NCBI GenBank assembly: GCA_050084985.1
Contig: JBITNC010000001.1
Location: 78,740,001 to 78,804,000, forward strand
Source of the DNA: Nageia nagi
Taxonomy: Eukaryota > Pinophyta
Reading direction: 5' to 3'
Length of the DNA stretch: 64,000 nucleotides
A program made the translations under genes and the position numbers. Below the pieces are notes generated by a model. It worked only from the letters and a program-made list of their open reading frames with translations. It searched no databases and had not been told where the DNA came from. This document shows, piece after piece, positions 1-12,454 of the stretch. How positions within the stretch are numbered: the stretch's first letter is position 1; each line of letters opens with the position of its first letter.

Positions 1-94
1 AGGTGTCAACACATGGAAATAATGAGTTTGTATTAATAATGTTAATATCCATTGTTATTTTATTTTTAATGTTAATACACATGGAAATCTTAAC

Positions 95-533
95 CTCTAA
101 TGCTATGTATACAAGTACAAGATGATATGTAAGTGTTAGTATATATACATCTAATTTAAAAAGTTTATTTATATGTACAAGTCAATATAATAGACTTGTG
201 TGGATATATTGAATTGAGTTTTGTAATATGATTTGCTCTTGTGTAAAAAATATAATTAATGTTAATTTAATTCTTACTTTTTTTATTTTAGTTGTTGGAT
301 ATATATATATATATATATGAAAAGTGTACCATCCAACAAAAAATATCAATCTCTAATGCTATGTATACAATTACAAGATGATATGTAAGTATTGGTATAG
401 ATATGCCTAATTATATTTTGCTTACAAGTACAAGTCAATATAATAGACTTGTGTGGATATATTGAATTGAGTTTTGTAACTTGATCCATCTCAAGTAAAA
501 CTTTTGATCTTGCATAAAAAAATATAATAAATT
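95..533. repeat. Diverged direct repeat, two copies of about 165-180 bp
   Basis: A segment at about 95-259 recurs at about 351-533 in the same orientation. Shared stretches include CTCTAATGCTATGTATACAA, then GATGATATGTAAGT, then a long block around 181-223 and 428-474 that reads the same in both copies through the GTCAATATAATAGACTTGTG portion. The second copy has small insertions. A TA-run (298-318) lies between them. No coding potential. It could be a local tandem duplication or the ends of an eroded mobile element; I cannot tell which. Confidence 0.8.
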
Positions 534-1960
534 ATAAATGTGTACTATGTTATGGCAATAATATAACATTGTATTATTATGGATCAAGAGGATGAAATTT
601 GTGATCTATGATTTTAATGATGTTGACTATGAGAATGATCATATAAACTTGAAATATGTTTGCTACATTGTTGAATTAGAATAGAAATAGGAAATATATG
701 ACATATAGTGCAATGAGTAATCAATTCCAAGTGGGCTAAGAACTACCATGACATGGTTATCCTTCAAGTTATATATGATGGTTAGCCTTTTATGTTGAGT
801 AATGATGCTGTTAGGTGGTGAGTGTCAACCCATAATAATTATCAATGTATATTATGAGTGATGATAATGGATGATCATTATCAATAATAATGATTAATAT
901 GATTAATATTAATACTATTAAAAGAGTTGACTTCCTAAAAAAATCTTGATAATAATGATAACGATACAATTCAAGTAATAATAACAATAATATCAAATTA
1001 TCAAACAAAAATAATATATAATTAAATTACTCTATTTAAATATTAAAATATTAACCTAATTACATATTGTATATGCATCCATATAATGTAGTTCATCAAA
1101 TTTGGTAACTCATAAGTACCTCACATGAACACCAATAATTCTTTCTACTTTAGCCTCTTGGTAAAATTTTATAGGTACACAAGATATTGTAATGCAATTC
1201 AGTACCATTGCTCTGGACTCTTAGTACACTTTAATATAAACCATAGCTTTTGACTTGAAAAATAATTTAAAAAATATATTAAAATACATTAAAAGAATAT
1301 CCACCTTACCAATAGTGTAGGGCGTCTTCCCATCAATAATTATACAGTCTAGGTGGGACCCTTTTGAAAGTAGTGGAAAGGAAAGAGAACCAAACCCCCC
1401 CATTTCCAACATTTAATCCTTATAAACCGTAGCCTACAAATCTACCAGCGTTAAAAGTAGATTGGATACAAAGCGTATAATCCACGCCTACTAACCCAAA
1501 TCCTACGTTTCACAATTGACTAATCCCAATGCACGGGAAGCTTCCTAGGCATAAAATCCTCTTCGTATACGTAAAGACAATCCAAAGATCACCATCGTTA
1601 TCTGATACTAATATTTCATTATTATTTATATTCATTCAATTAAGTTCAAGTCTCAACCTTTTAAATATAAAAGAATGTGATTGTTTTTTATTTTAGTAGA
1701 TATCGATACTAGGTTAAGGAGTAAGATAGAAAATCTAATTAAGTTAATGTAAATGTTTACCATCATTTAAGTCTAAAAGTAAAACACAAAAGAATATCAT
1801 AAATAATCAAATATTTTTGACAAAACAAATACCCGTGAAGGACAAGAGAAATACCGTCCCATATTTAAGCAAATAGAAGAAGATATTAACAGTAAAAAGC
1901 TCAATAAATCCCAAAACTATGGTCGAATTAAAGAAAAAAAAGGGGATTCCATTCATGTTT
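534..1960. other. AT-rich intergenic DNA, no gene seen
   Basis: Short open frames here are low-complexity (leucine/isoleucine/tyrosine-rich) and have no recognisable domain. I see no RNA gene or mobile-element coding remnant. Confidence 0.6.
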
Positions 1961-3287
1961 GTCCCATATGGAAGACACAGACTGGGTCTGGCAGTGGCCT
2001 GAATAGCCAGATGGCCTCTAGTTTAGGGAGGGAAAGGGAAGGCAGGAACAAAATTCTGGTTCTTTGGATTTGTGTATTAATGATTTTCAGTGCGTATGTC
2101 CTGTAGTTGCAGGGGAGCAGGTGATGTGACCTCGTTCTTAGTAATGGGTAATTACTGTTAGTGATTAGAAGAGAGGAGAGAGTACAAGGCAGACATTAAT
2201 TGAAGAGCAGTTGTCTTCAATCCAGAGATCACGCAACATAAGATACTTTCTTCCATTTTGTCCCCACACAGAAACTTCCCGAACTCCAACACAAAGGACC
2301 GGCACAGCCCACCATACATCAAACATAGAATGCATCGCACTCACATGGCATACACATAGATGACGCCCGGACGGGTCTATGAAATAAAGATTTGACCGGG
2401 AAACCCCTGCGGGACCGGCACATGTGAAGGGGAAAAAGAGATAGTCATGGTCAAAGCGCCCTATGAACAGTGTTTGTTGGTTTGTAATAGGAGGAAAAAA
2501 AAAATGAAGAAAGAGGATAGAGTACAAAGGCCTGTACGCGTGCCAAGAGTGTTCCGTTGGAAACTAGGGGGCGTGGCTCGAGGCTTGGATCCAATGCCCA
2601 ACGGACTTCCTTCTACGTGTCCTCAGAAAGATTAGTTTAACTCACACCCATCACCAAAATCAGGTGTTTGAGCCCAAAAACGAAAAGGGAGAGAGATAGT
2701 GGTGTGATAGGGAACTACATAGCATTCAGATAAATGCCCACGACTCGCTCCAGTTTTGCTTCTGCATCTGCCAGGCAGCAGTAGTCAACATAATAATAGC
2801 GTTTTTTTGGGGAAGGGAAAGGTTGTTTGGTGTCTCTACTGTTTATCCTCCTGGTATTGTACAGTGCAGAAATTGATAAAAGACAGAGTTCTGGGCAGAA
2901 GCGTGTGCTGCAGGCGTTTCCCCTTCGGTTATAGCAAAGTTTGGGAGAGATGCAGATGATGAATATCTGGCAGTGGAAGTACTGTTGAAGCTGTTTTCTG
3001 GCTGGCGCGAGGGCTGGCGAGCTGCCTTTCTGTCTGTCTATGGATAGAGGAGGAGAAGAAGGAGGAGGAGGGAGTAGAGTACCTTCAGCAGGATTGACCA
3101 CAGAATTCAAATGATTGCCCACGACGGATTCAAGAGGGTTTTCTGAAAATCTTGACTAGATTTTATGTACTGAACATGGCGACCAGATTAAAATACAGGC
3201 CTCTCGATTTGGAACAAGACAACAACAACTTTCTCGTCTTCTCAAAGTTGACGGATTCGGCCCTCTAAAAACCCTTCTTTCAGAACT
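1961..3287 (+). promoter_or_regulatory. Upstream region and probable 5' leader of the AS2-like gene
   Basis: Base composition rises sharply relative to the flanks, and CpG dinucleotides are retained. The stretch at about 3041-3075 is a GA-rich run (GGAGGAGAAG followed by more GGAGGAGG units), which is common in plant promoters and 5' leaders. The open frames on either strand here (for example 2715-3122 minus, 2165-2527 minus) lack recognisable domains and are most simply explained as leader/promoter sequence. The transcription start cannot be placed from sequence alone. Confidence 0.45.
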
Positions 3288-3913
3288 GTAAGAAAACGCT
3301 TCATCTGTATGCTTTTATGGGTTTTTTTTCTACATCTAACTTGCAGTGGACACGGCTGTGGGGCAAAAGAAGGGTTCTTGAATCTGTAGGGAAGACATCT
3401 GTGTAAGGAATAACCTAATTTTTGATTCTATCCGTATTTAAGGCAAGATACCCTAAAGAAGGCAATCATCCCTTCACATCTGTCCTCAACAGCAAACAAG
3501 AGGCTAAACCCTTTTAACCCCTGACGAATCCTTTCCGTTCTGGCTAAGTATCGCCTTCCCCTATTCACACTGTCCTTTACTTTCACTGCCATACATTTTT
3601 AATTACAAATCTCAATTGCAACACCTCTCGTTTTTGCAGTACACCTTTTCATAAATGAGTTTACAGTGTCATGAACAAACCCATCCTTCTGAAAGTCTAT
3701 GAACAAATCCATCCTCCTCAAAGTCTATCCTCTTAATTGATGCAAGCGAAATCATTAGCGTTAATACTGGGTCGTTCGTAAGCATGGAAAAAGATTGAAG
3801 ATTGACCTTTCCATTGTATTGCATTTTTTTTGGGTCCCTTTAAAAGTTTTGCGTCTAATCCGTTCTTTTCTTGGTTGTCATTGATTCTTCTCTTTTTTGA
3901 ACTTTGTCTACAG
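3288..3913 (+). other. Candidate intron in the 5' leader of the AS2-like gene
   Basis: A good donor (GTAAGAAAAC at 3288) and a strong acceptor (pyrimidine-rich TGATTCTTCTC then TTTGTCTACAG ending at 3913) flank this stretch. The acceptor lies only two bases before the ATG at 3916, so the coding frame would begin almost at the exon start. The acceptor is convincing; the donor is one of several possible. Confidence 0.45.
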
Positions 3914-3915
3914 GA

Positions 3916-4735
3916 ATGGCGTCCTCATCTAACTCTCCCTGCGCTGCCTGCAAGTTCCTTCGCCGAAAGTGCACCCTCGAGTGCGTCTTCGCCCCGTATT
4001 TCCCACCAGATCAACCCCAGAAATTCGCCAACGTTCACAAGATCTTCGGCGCAAGTAACGTCACCAAACTCCTGAACGAACTGCACCCTCACCAACGCGA
4101 AGATGCCGTGAATTCCTTAGCCTATGAGGCAGATGCCCGGGTGAAGGATCCGGTATACGGGTGCGTCGGCGCCATCTCGATCCTGCAACATCAGGTGAAA
4201 CAGTTGCAGTCTGAGCTGCATAATGCACGCTCCGAGCTCGCGAAATACATAAATGCGGGGATTACAATCCCTCCAATGGGGGGTCCCTCTTCTACGTTAG
4301 GTATCGGAATGGGACTGGCGCACAGTCCCAACTCGCGAGACCAAATTTTCAGGGATCAGAATATCATGGATCCCCACATTTCAAGGGATCATATGCTGCG
4401 CACAGCCAATTATGAGCACGCAGAGATTGCCAGGATTACTGCACCCTACGATCCCAATTACGTTCCCTTAGCCGTTGCCGGAAACACCACACATCATAGT
4501 AATATGGGAGTTGCAGTAGCATCAATTGGAGTAGGAACTCCTCTCAGCCACTACCCGAGAACACCATCTTCTGTAACAGAACGGAACCTCGCATCTCCTT
4601 ACTTACACCCGGTAATTTCATTTTTTAATTTTCCCTTTCCGTTCTCCATAACTTTTCAATCTCACTTGATTCATATTTTTTTGTTTCTAATACAGTTTCA
4701 TTTCTTTGTGGTTTTAGGACAAGAGGGAGGAGTAG
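3916..4735 (+). CDS. AS2: Class I LOB-domain transcription factor, AS2/LBD6-like
   Basis: DNA-binding nuclear regulator of the LATERAL ORGAN BOUNDARIES family. Coding exons are 3916-4611 and 4718-4735 (intron 4612-4717, phase 0, GTAATT donor, GTTTTAG acceptor), giving 237 residues. The zinc-binding C-x2-C-x6-C-x3-C motif uses Cys9, Cys12, Cys19 and Cys23; the GAS block runs from about Phe37, with the invariant Asp78-Pro79 of the DPVYG motif; the class I leucine zipper L-x6-L-x3-L-x6-L is exact at Leu90, 97, 101 and 108. The wording PPDQPQKFANVHK and LQHQ is as in Arabidopsis AS2 rather than LOB. In angiosperms AS2 pairs with the MYB protein AS1 to repress KNOX genes in leaf primordia; the same role here is inference. 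The C-terminal 115 residues are family-variable, with repeated RDQ/RDH segments. Read without splicing, the frame would add a hydrophobic tail decoded from a T-rich intron, which is unlikely. An ATG-less upstream extension was rejected because it crosses the acceptor. Confidence 0.9.
4612..4717 (+). other. Coding intron of the AS2-like gene (106 bp)
   Basis: T-rich, begins GTAATTTCAT and ends in TTTGTGGTTTTAG. Splicing adds only DKREE and a stop. A second acceptor-like site (TTTTGCAATCACAG ending at 5118) would instead add SLNE and a stop in frame, so an alternative last exon is possible. Confidence 0.7.
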
Positions 4736-5500
4736 CCTTAGCAGTAGAGCAGTAGCGTCTGCTCTGTGGATTAAGCGACAAAATCTCGTACACATAAAAC
4801 AAACTTGCAATATTATTTAATCTCAGAATGTATTGCTTAGTTTAGTTTACTTAAGGCTACTCTTATTTCTTGTTGAATCACATAATAATGAGATTTCTTG
4901 ATAGAGAGACACTTATGCGGAAGACCCCTTTTTAATCTCTTCCTTGTATTCATGGTGTTGTAGCTGCTAAACATTGTAAAAATATTATGTGACGATTCCT
5001 GTGGGTGTATCTGTAAGGCATGCTAATTACATGCAACTGTTGTATTCTGCAGTATTCATCTTCTCTTTCTTATTTGATATGGAAGCTCTTTTTGATTTAA
5101 TTTGTTTTGCAATCACAGTCTCTGAATGAATAGACATTGTCACTGGCGCTCTGAACCACTTAACCCTAGTTGCTTCAATCACAAACTAATGCATCGTGAT
5201 GTTTCGCTTCTTTTCAGCCATGGTGTTATGTTGGGAGCCATTCGAAGTGACGCAGACACAGCAAGCTTTTCAACTCTGTCCCAACCTAATAGATCAGGTG
5301 TGTTAAACCAAACCAACTCTTCTTTGTATTGCATGATCCAAACCAAAACATCTTCTTCAAATATAGCACAAATAAATCCATCCCACGCTCAAATACTTCA
5401 TAGCTTGGATCTTAACCAACCCCACAGATTCAGTCATGAGTGTTTTTTAAGAAAGGAGTTCTACGAACGTGGACAAATCTGCTTCATATAATAACTACTA
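4736..5500 (+). other. Probable 3' untranslated and flanking region of the AS2-like gene
   Basis: Moderate base composition; AATAAT-type possible polyadenylation elements near 4883 and several T-rich blocks. A 121-codon open frame at 5126-5491 has no recognisable domain and lies just downstream of the alternative acceptor at 5118; I regard it as untranslated sequence or chance. Confidence 0.4.
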
Positions 5501-8500
5501 AAGACATTATTAACCAGGGTATATGCAACTTTTATCTCACGAATTTTTGGCATACACTGCCTTGAAAATGAACGTATCAGTAGTAGATAACGTTTTTGAT
5601 CTTCCAACCGCTTGCGTGTTCAGTTGAACTTCTAACAAATATTTATGGATATAATAGGTACGTAACACTGGCACACGTTGTCTGTAATACTAGTAATTAT
5701 AGCTAAAGCGTGTTGTTTTAGATAACAGCCATGTGATTGTCTGCCGTTCTGGATTATAATAATTGCATGAAACCATTTACATAATAGGTTTAAGGGACAA
5801 ACTATCCTTCCTATTTCGTAGGATCAGATATATAGTTTCAAACAAAGGATCAGAGATATAGTTTCTGAGACTCTGAAATCTATGGCGAATATATGAATAT
5901 GGATTTTTAAATGTTAAACTAATTTGAATACATTTAATCTTGATATCATAGAACATTAATAGAGGATCTTTTGTATTGCTGTTTCAGATATTTTTCATTC
6001 AATCATAGATCCTTACAGCCAAATATATACTTTGCTGTGTATTCAGCTAGTGATAGAATCTTAATTACCACTATATAATATAAGTTTACTTATCCTTTCA
6101 CATAAAAAAATTAACTTAATGAAGAATTTGTGATGAATTCTAGAAAATTTTGGAATTCAAGTTTTAATCAATAAAGGACTTAAAAATACATATTCATATG
6201 ATTCATGAAGTTCCTTGTACAATATTTCACCTTCTATGAGAATGGTTTTACAGTGCCTTGATAAGTTTCTCTTATTCTACGCTAAATTAGTTTTTCAAAA
6301 ATTTATATGGTTTATTTTTGAGATTAAAACTATCATAAGTTTATTTTAAGTTGAACTATTATATGTTTTACATTTAATTATTATTATTTATTTATAATAA
6401 AAAAAAGTATGTTAACATCATTTACAACTTATATTTGCAATTGCAATGAGTATAATACATATAAGTTGTTTTTTTTGAACTTAACCATATGATATGATTC
6501 TTGTTTCACTATGAAACATATATTATATTATAAGCATATTAAGGTTAGGGCAAGCCATTGGTCGTAGGTGAATAAAGTTGGAATATATAAAATTTGTGTT
6601 GGAGGCTTTAGGTTTTCATGAAGTGCCATTCCTTCAAGTTCTAAACATTAGATATAACAAAATAATGTTAATAATCAATGTTAAATCTAATTGAATTACC
6701 ATGCAACCATATAGTATCACCAGTCAAAGTCGCACTGTATATTTACAGATTTATGTAATCATCTAATAAAAAAGATTTAAGAAATTTTATATTTTATATA
6801 TTTATTATCTACTATTATGAATATAAATGAATGACATCCGTGATAATTTGTTAAATAAATCTTTCAGTAACATGCTAAATGACTTCAATATTTTAAAACA
6901 AAATTATAAGTTTTTAGTTTTCTATGATGAATTTATAGACTTAGATGCTTTCATATTTAATTTTCCATATTCAAATTGAAACGAGGATAAAAGATGATAA
7001 ATAAATAAATGCCTTAATCTTCCTTGAAACAAGTAGAGTTTATAACTTACATTCTATGAAAAATATAAAAACAACCAAAGAAGAATATAGTTTAAACAAA
7101 AGGAAGAGAAGTTAATATGAGTGAGTAGTACTTAATCAATACAAATATTTAATATTTAAGATACATCAATAATATAATTAAAAATATTAAATTTTTTATT
7201 TTTTATTTATACAAGAATTGAAATAATAATATTATTTGTTATATATATATAACATTAAAATAATATTTAATTTTTAAAGTATATTTAAAAAATAGAAATA
7301 TCTATATCAAGTATTATGTAAATAATATAATTAAACTTAACTAGTTATCAAGGTGCTTTTGACTTAGTAATGTAAAAAAACTCGATTGAAATGTATTTAA
7401 ACATTATACTTATTTGTAACATAAAATAAATTTAAATGATTTGTATTTCATCACAAATAAATTGATGATTTAATTGTAAAATTACTATGCAATCAAGTTA
7501 TCTATTGAATCCTTAAATAATTAAAATATATATGATTTTTATTATTTTCAGGGTTAGAATTCACCATACAAAAATATCCATGAGAGATTATCTCAATGTA
7601 ACATACTTTTTTTAAAGAATGTGTTATTTTTAACTAAAAATTGATTAAAATAATAAATTTTGAAACAAACTTTTATATGATAATACTTTATAGTTATAAG
7701 GAATGTCATGATGATGTTAAATCAAACCCGATTCAAATTTAAACTTCATAGATAGATTGATAATTATAGTAATTCAAATGTATAGATCAATTAATAGTTT
7801 AATTAAAATATGGTAAAGTTAAATAAGTATAAATAATTTAAAATATAATTTTAATAAGGTAAGAGTTGTATTTGAGTTAATGATATAGTATAATATAATG
7901 TAAGAATTGAAGTAAAGTCTTAAGAAAAATAATTTAATATTATTTATTAAAATAAAAATAAATTATTTAAATTTGTTGTTGAGACAAAAGAATAAATTAT
8001 TAAGCAGATTAGTTTTGATTTTATTAATTTTATTGTTTTATCAAAACTATTTTATTTGTACTACTTTACCATTACGTAACATTTATTTTAATCTAACAAA
8101 AATTCATCGTACATGATAGTAGTAAGAAAAAGGATTATTGTAGATAAAATTTTTATAACATAAACTTACTTTTTATTAAAAACTATATGAATAATTACAA
8201 ATAAATTAGTATGATCATCCAACAAAAATATATTGTATTTTTGTTTTATAATTTTTTAATATTAATGATTTTAAAATATATAAACATTTTTTATAATCAA
8301 ATTATATTTCAAACCATTATGAAAAGAACATTTAAAACTTATTGACATTACAAATCTCTAAATATTTTGTAGTAAGTTCATTACTTGTAATATATTTATT
8401 TATATAAATAATTACAATTTTATTGTTAAATAATTATAATGATATTTACATAAATGATTAAAATATCTATTTCTAATAATTATAATAATATTTAACAATG

Positions 8501-10160
8501 TTAGCTTTTTATTACTTTTATTTCATTGATATAAAACTATATATAATTAAATATTAAACTTGCAATTGTAATTATTTTCTTTTAATAATATTTTGATAAT
8601 ATTTTTCACTTTATTCTGGTAATTAAACCTCTCATATACAATAAATTTGTTGTTTATGAACTTAATTTTCTATCAATAAATATTTTTTCCTTGTAACCTT
8701 ATTTTTTAATAATTTTTTATCATTTATTTTATAATTTGAAAAGTTTAACTTTTATTACTTTTGAATTGCATTTTAATTGTTAAATTATATTTATTTGAAC
8801 ACAATATTTCTCAATAGTGATTCTGAGTTGTTGTCATTAAATCTAACTTATTAATTTATTTTTTTAAAATTTTTTTATTTAATTTATTTTTTTAAATTTT
8901 TTTTTTCTTAATACTTTTGTAAGCTTTGTTTTCCTGTTTTATAGTCTTTTTAAAATTATTTCACTTTTTATTTTTTAAGATTATCTTTGAATTTTGTAGT
9001 TTAAAAAACTTAATTAATTAAATAGCTGTATAGTATGATTTGTGTCATCTACATTTTTGAGAAACGATATTATCAATTAATTTTATTCAACATTTATTTA
9101 TTTTCTGATTTATAGATTAAAAATGTTGATTTTATTATTTTCATATTTTTTTTTATAAATTTTAATAATTTTTTATATCAAATATTTCTCATATATATGA
9201 ACATAACCTTTTTCCTTTAAATATGGATTGAAAAATATTTAATTTCTTTCACTAATTTTTTAATCTCTATTTCTGTTTATAATTAAAAAAGTTAAATTTT
9301 TAATTAAATTTTAGATGAACAATATTATAAACATCTTTGAACTTAGCTTTTCTTGTCTTTGATTGTGCATAATTTTATAATAATTAATAAAAAAATTATT
9401 GAATAATTAAATGATATGTTTTTTTCTAAAAAATTAAATAAATTAAATTATTATTAAAATTATATATAAAGAAAAGTATGTATCAACTATGTAATTCTTC
9501 TTCTTCTATACTATATAGAATTAGTTGTTATTGAACTAATAGCTTTTAAATTTTATATTATTATTATCATCATCTTACATGATTGATTTAATATAGATTT
9601 TATGATATTTTAATTGAGAAAGGAAAAATATTTTATAAAATTTTATTACATAATTTTTATTTTATTAATATTATTTAAATTGAAAAAAAACTATACTCTT
9701 TAAAATATTTTATCATATCAATTATTAGTTAATAAAATTTAATTAAATGTATATTTATTATCATACAAAAGAAGTTATATATAAAATAAATTCATTTATA
9801 TCTATATTATACTATTAAATTTATAAAATATATATTAATTTGGTTAGAATAACATATACTAAAAAACTATAAACTAAAATATATGTTATTTTAATAAGTA
9901 ATAATTCTCTAATATTTAACATTAAGAACACATCAGAACTGTATTAAATTTAACATTCTTATCTATCTAAAGTTAATAAAAATAAAGAACTTTTTCTGTT
10001 TCATAGTATATATTAATGTATTTTTCTTATTCAGTACCTACCACCCATGAAAATATACCAACATTCAAACACTGATAAATGATAATCTCTTTAATAATGT
10101 GAATAAATACTGAATTTCAGTAATTCAACATAGAGTCTCTACCACTTCAACTAAATAACC
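5501..10160. other. Extremely AT-rich gene-free region
   Basis: Almost no G or C over long distances, especially 6300-10,000, with poly-A and poly-T tracts and many TTTAATT/AATAAT words. From about 8400 to 9500 the plus strand is markedly T-rich, whereas 7000-8200 is A-rich. No frame above background and no recognisable element ends. Could be an ancient decayed element or a matrix-attachment type region; nothing proves either. Confidence 0.6.
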
Positions 10161-10489
10161 CAGAAATATAACTCATGTTGATAGTGAAGTTTTAAATTCT
10201 CTTATCTGACTTTCTATGTTACCTTTAAATCTATGTTCACTCTTTGATTCACTTCTTGTGATGTACGGCTCTAAATGCCTACTTTCAGCATAAGATGGAC
10301 CACAGATTGTAGGGCATATTGTTGTATGATTTATCCTGTCTGGATGTCTAAATTCATTGAACTCGTCCAAGAGTCTGAATACATTGGACTTCTTATAAGC
10401 ATTCAATTTTTAAACCAGGTTATTAAATTTTTACTACAAACAAATTTACATCATACACCCTCCTCGCAGGACAAAAGAAAGCGAGATGC

Positions 10490-11060
10490 TCTAGAAACTT
10501 GTTTTCATCGTCCGGAATGCCGATAGCGAGTTATTCGAAGGATTACAAGATATACGTGCGATTCTCTACTCATCTATATACCGATTCTACGTACATATCC
10601 CGTTTTTCAAAAGTCGGATGCTATTATTTATTTATCTTCGTTGAATTTGATATAGATTTTGATTATGATCGACAGCCGCTAAATCGAATCGTGCAGTAGA
10701 GAACTCATCAGTCAATCACCGCGAAACTGATAATCCATGTCATGTACGCCGTCTCAAGATTCTCAAAGTTGGCTTGTTGTACGATATACATATTTGGCAT
10801 GAACATGACTGTTAATTTATTAATTGAATTTGTACATCAAACGGAACATGGCGGGCACATGCTGGGCATGGATAAATCCCATTCTATAAGGAAATAACAT
10901 GGATTAGGAACCGTACCGCTTAACTTGTTCCTTAAAAAAACATGGTATGCTCGAGCTCAGATGGCGACGCGGAGACAATTGCCCAGAATCTCCTTGGAAA
11001 GCCAAGAACTGTTATCATATATTCCATTAAAGGTTAGCATGACTTTCTTTTTTAGCTGAG
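10490..11060 (+). promoter_or_regulatory. CpG-retaining patch, candidate promoter/5' gene end
   Basis: CpG is almost absent in the surrounding 15 kb, yet here it is frequent (for example CATCGTCCGG, ATAGCGAG, TACGTGCGAT, CGACAGCCGC, CACCGCGAAAC, ATGGCGACGCGG). In methylated plant genomes such CpG retention usually marks unmethylated low-copy DNA such as a promoter or exon. It ends in the candidate exon at 10,961. The short frames at 10,275-10,699 have no domain I recognise. Confidence 0.4.
10961..11032 (+). CDS. Candidate first exon of an unknown gene
   Basis: ATG in a good context (CTCAGATGGCG) opens a 24-codon frame beginning MATRRQLPRISLESQE and running to a plausible splice donor AAG|GTTAGC at 11,032/11,033. 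I do not recognise the peptide and cannot find a convincing second exon downstream among the AT-rich sequence to 12.4 kb. The support is the CpG-rich upstream patch, the start context and the donor. It may equally be a chance frame or the relic of a lost gene. Confidence 0.25.
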
Positions 11061-12430
11061 AGGATTATTTACAGGGTCGGTCTGAGAAAAAAAACCATAG
11101 TCAAGGTTTACAGTTCGTTATCCGTATTGACTAAGGTTAAGATTTTGTAGTTGCAATGCTTGAAAATATGTTAGTTTGTAATTTTGTTTATGGTATTTCA
11201 CATTCAAAAACACACAGTGCTACTTTAACTGCGTACTTTAACTGCGTTTAAAAATCCCCATCTTAAGTAGAATACTGCTCCAATTCTTAAACTAAGCTTT
11301 TGGATCGACCCCTAAAAAGCCTTTTGTTTTCGATTTTCAAATTAGCTAGCAAAGAGACACGGATTTGACAAAACTATATTTTAGGCAGAAGAAATGAAAG
11401 TTTTACTTTAGCATTACAAAACAACCCACCTCTATCTGAACTGTCATTTCTATGTAGGCTTTTTTTATAACTTTAGGGATAACTTTAAGTTAAAAGATTA
11501 AAATCATCTTATATGAAGAGAGATGAAATATTTATAATGTCCTCAGTAGATCTAAAGTGACTCAAGGATTGAGAAAAGAGAAAATTAAGAAGATGAGGGG
11601 TATCCATAAGAGGGACTTCAACCTCATGACCTAGTCTCTTCTAATATTAAACGTGATTAATCACTACTAAAGAAGTAGTTGATTTATCTTTACTTGTTAC
11701 TGATTTGATGTTACAAAGATTCACGGGTCTACTGTCTAATGAACCTGCTGATGTCTAAATAATCTGATGCTTGTCGTTTTCAACTAATATATGTTGATTT
11801 CAAAATCCTGAGCATTGTCTATTCAATCTAAACTTTAGAGCTATAGAAAAAGCTTATTTGATTAGATGTGCATCTCTCTCTAGTGAGAAATTCGATGTTG
11901 GTATCTTTCCTAAACAGGAAACTGAACTTTGTTGCTAGCGAATACCGGTTAATTAGAGATCTATAATGAGAATATCTCTTTCAAGAAGAAAGGTTTCTTG
12001 GCAATGTCAATGCAGATGAGTAAGGTTTGTTATTAGACCAGCAATGACCGGCATATTTTGCTATTAACAAAACAAGCCGACCGATCATGTTATAGGTTAT
12101 ATTATTTTGAAAATTATTTATTAGACTGCATGGCATCTGGGTAAATCTGGCAACTATATTGGTTGCCTTTTATATGTCTGTTCTTTGAATGACTGACACC
12201 TGTGGTTGAAGCATTTGCTTGTTATATTCCCCTTCATCTGGTGAGACTTTTATATTCATTGTCTATCCATTATTGCATATGCAATGGTCATTAGCCTTGG
12301 AAAAAGAGAAGTTATGTGGAAATGGGATGGGATGCAAGGATTTTAGTGAACTTATACAATTTCCAAAATCAGGTCCCGGTATTTCTCTGACCACATGCAA
12401 ATAAAATATACAACTCTTTGCCATTCTCAT
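11061..12430. other. Intergenic DNA of moderate complexity
   Basis: Less AT-rich than the flanks but no frame with a recognisable domain. A 61-codon frame at 12,219-12,404 is not distinctive. If the exon at 10,961 is real, its intron or further exons would lie here. Confidence 0.4.
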
Positions 12431-12454
12431 AAACTATAATATTAGGACAACGAC

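Noticed and set aside
2165-3122. Minus-strand frames of 120 and 135 codons
   Set aside because: No domain, and they lie opposite the GC-richer leader/promoter of the AS2-like gene, where chance frames are expected.
3830-4075. 81-codon plus-strand frame overlapping the AS2-like start
   Set aside because: Out of frame with the LOB domain; a shadow frame.
4612-4755. Unspliced C-terminal extension of the AS2-like protein
   Set aside because: Encodes a Phe/Ile-rich tail from T-rich DNA with good splice sites at both ends; an intron is far more likely.
5126-5491. 121-codon plus-strand frame after the AS2-like gene
   Set aside because: No recognisable domain or coding-like pattern; probably 3' flanking sequence.
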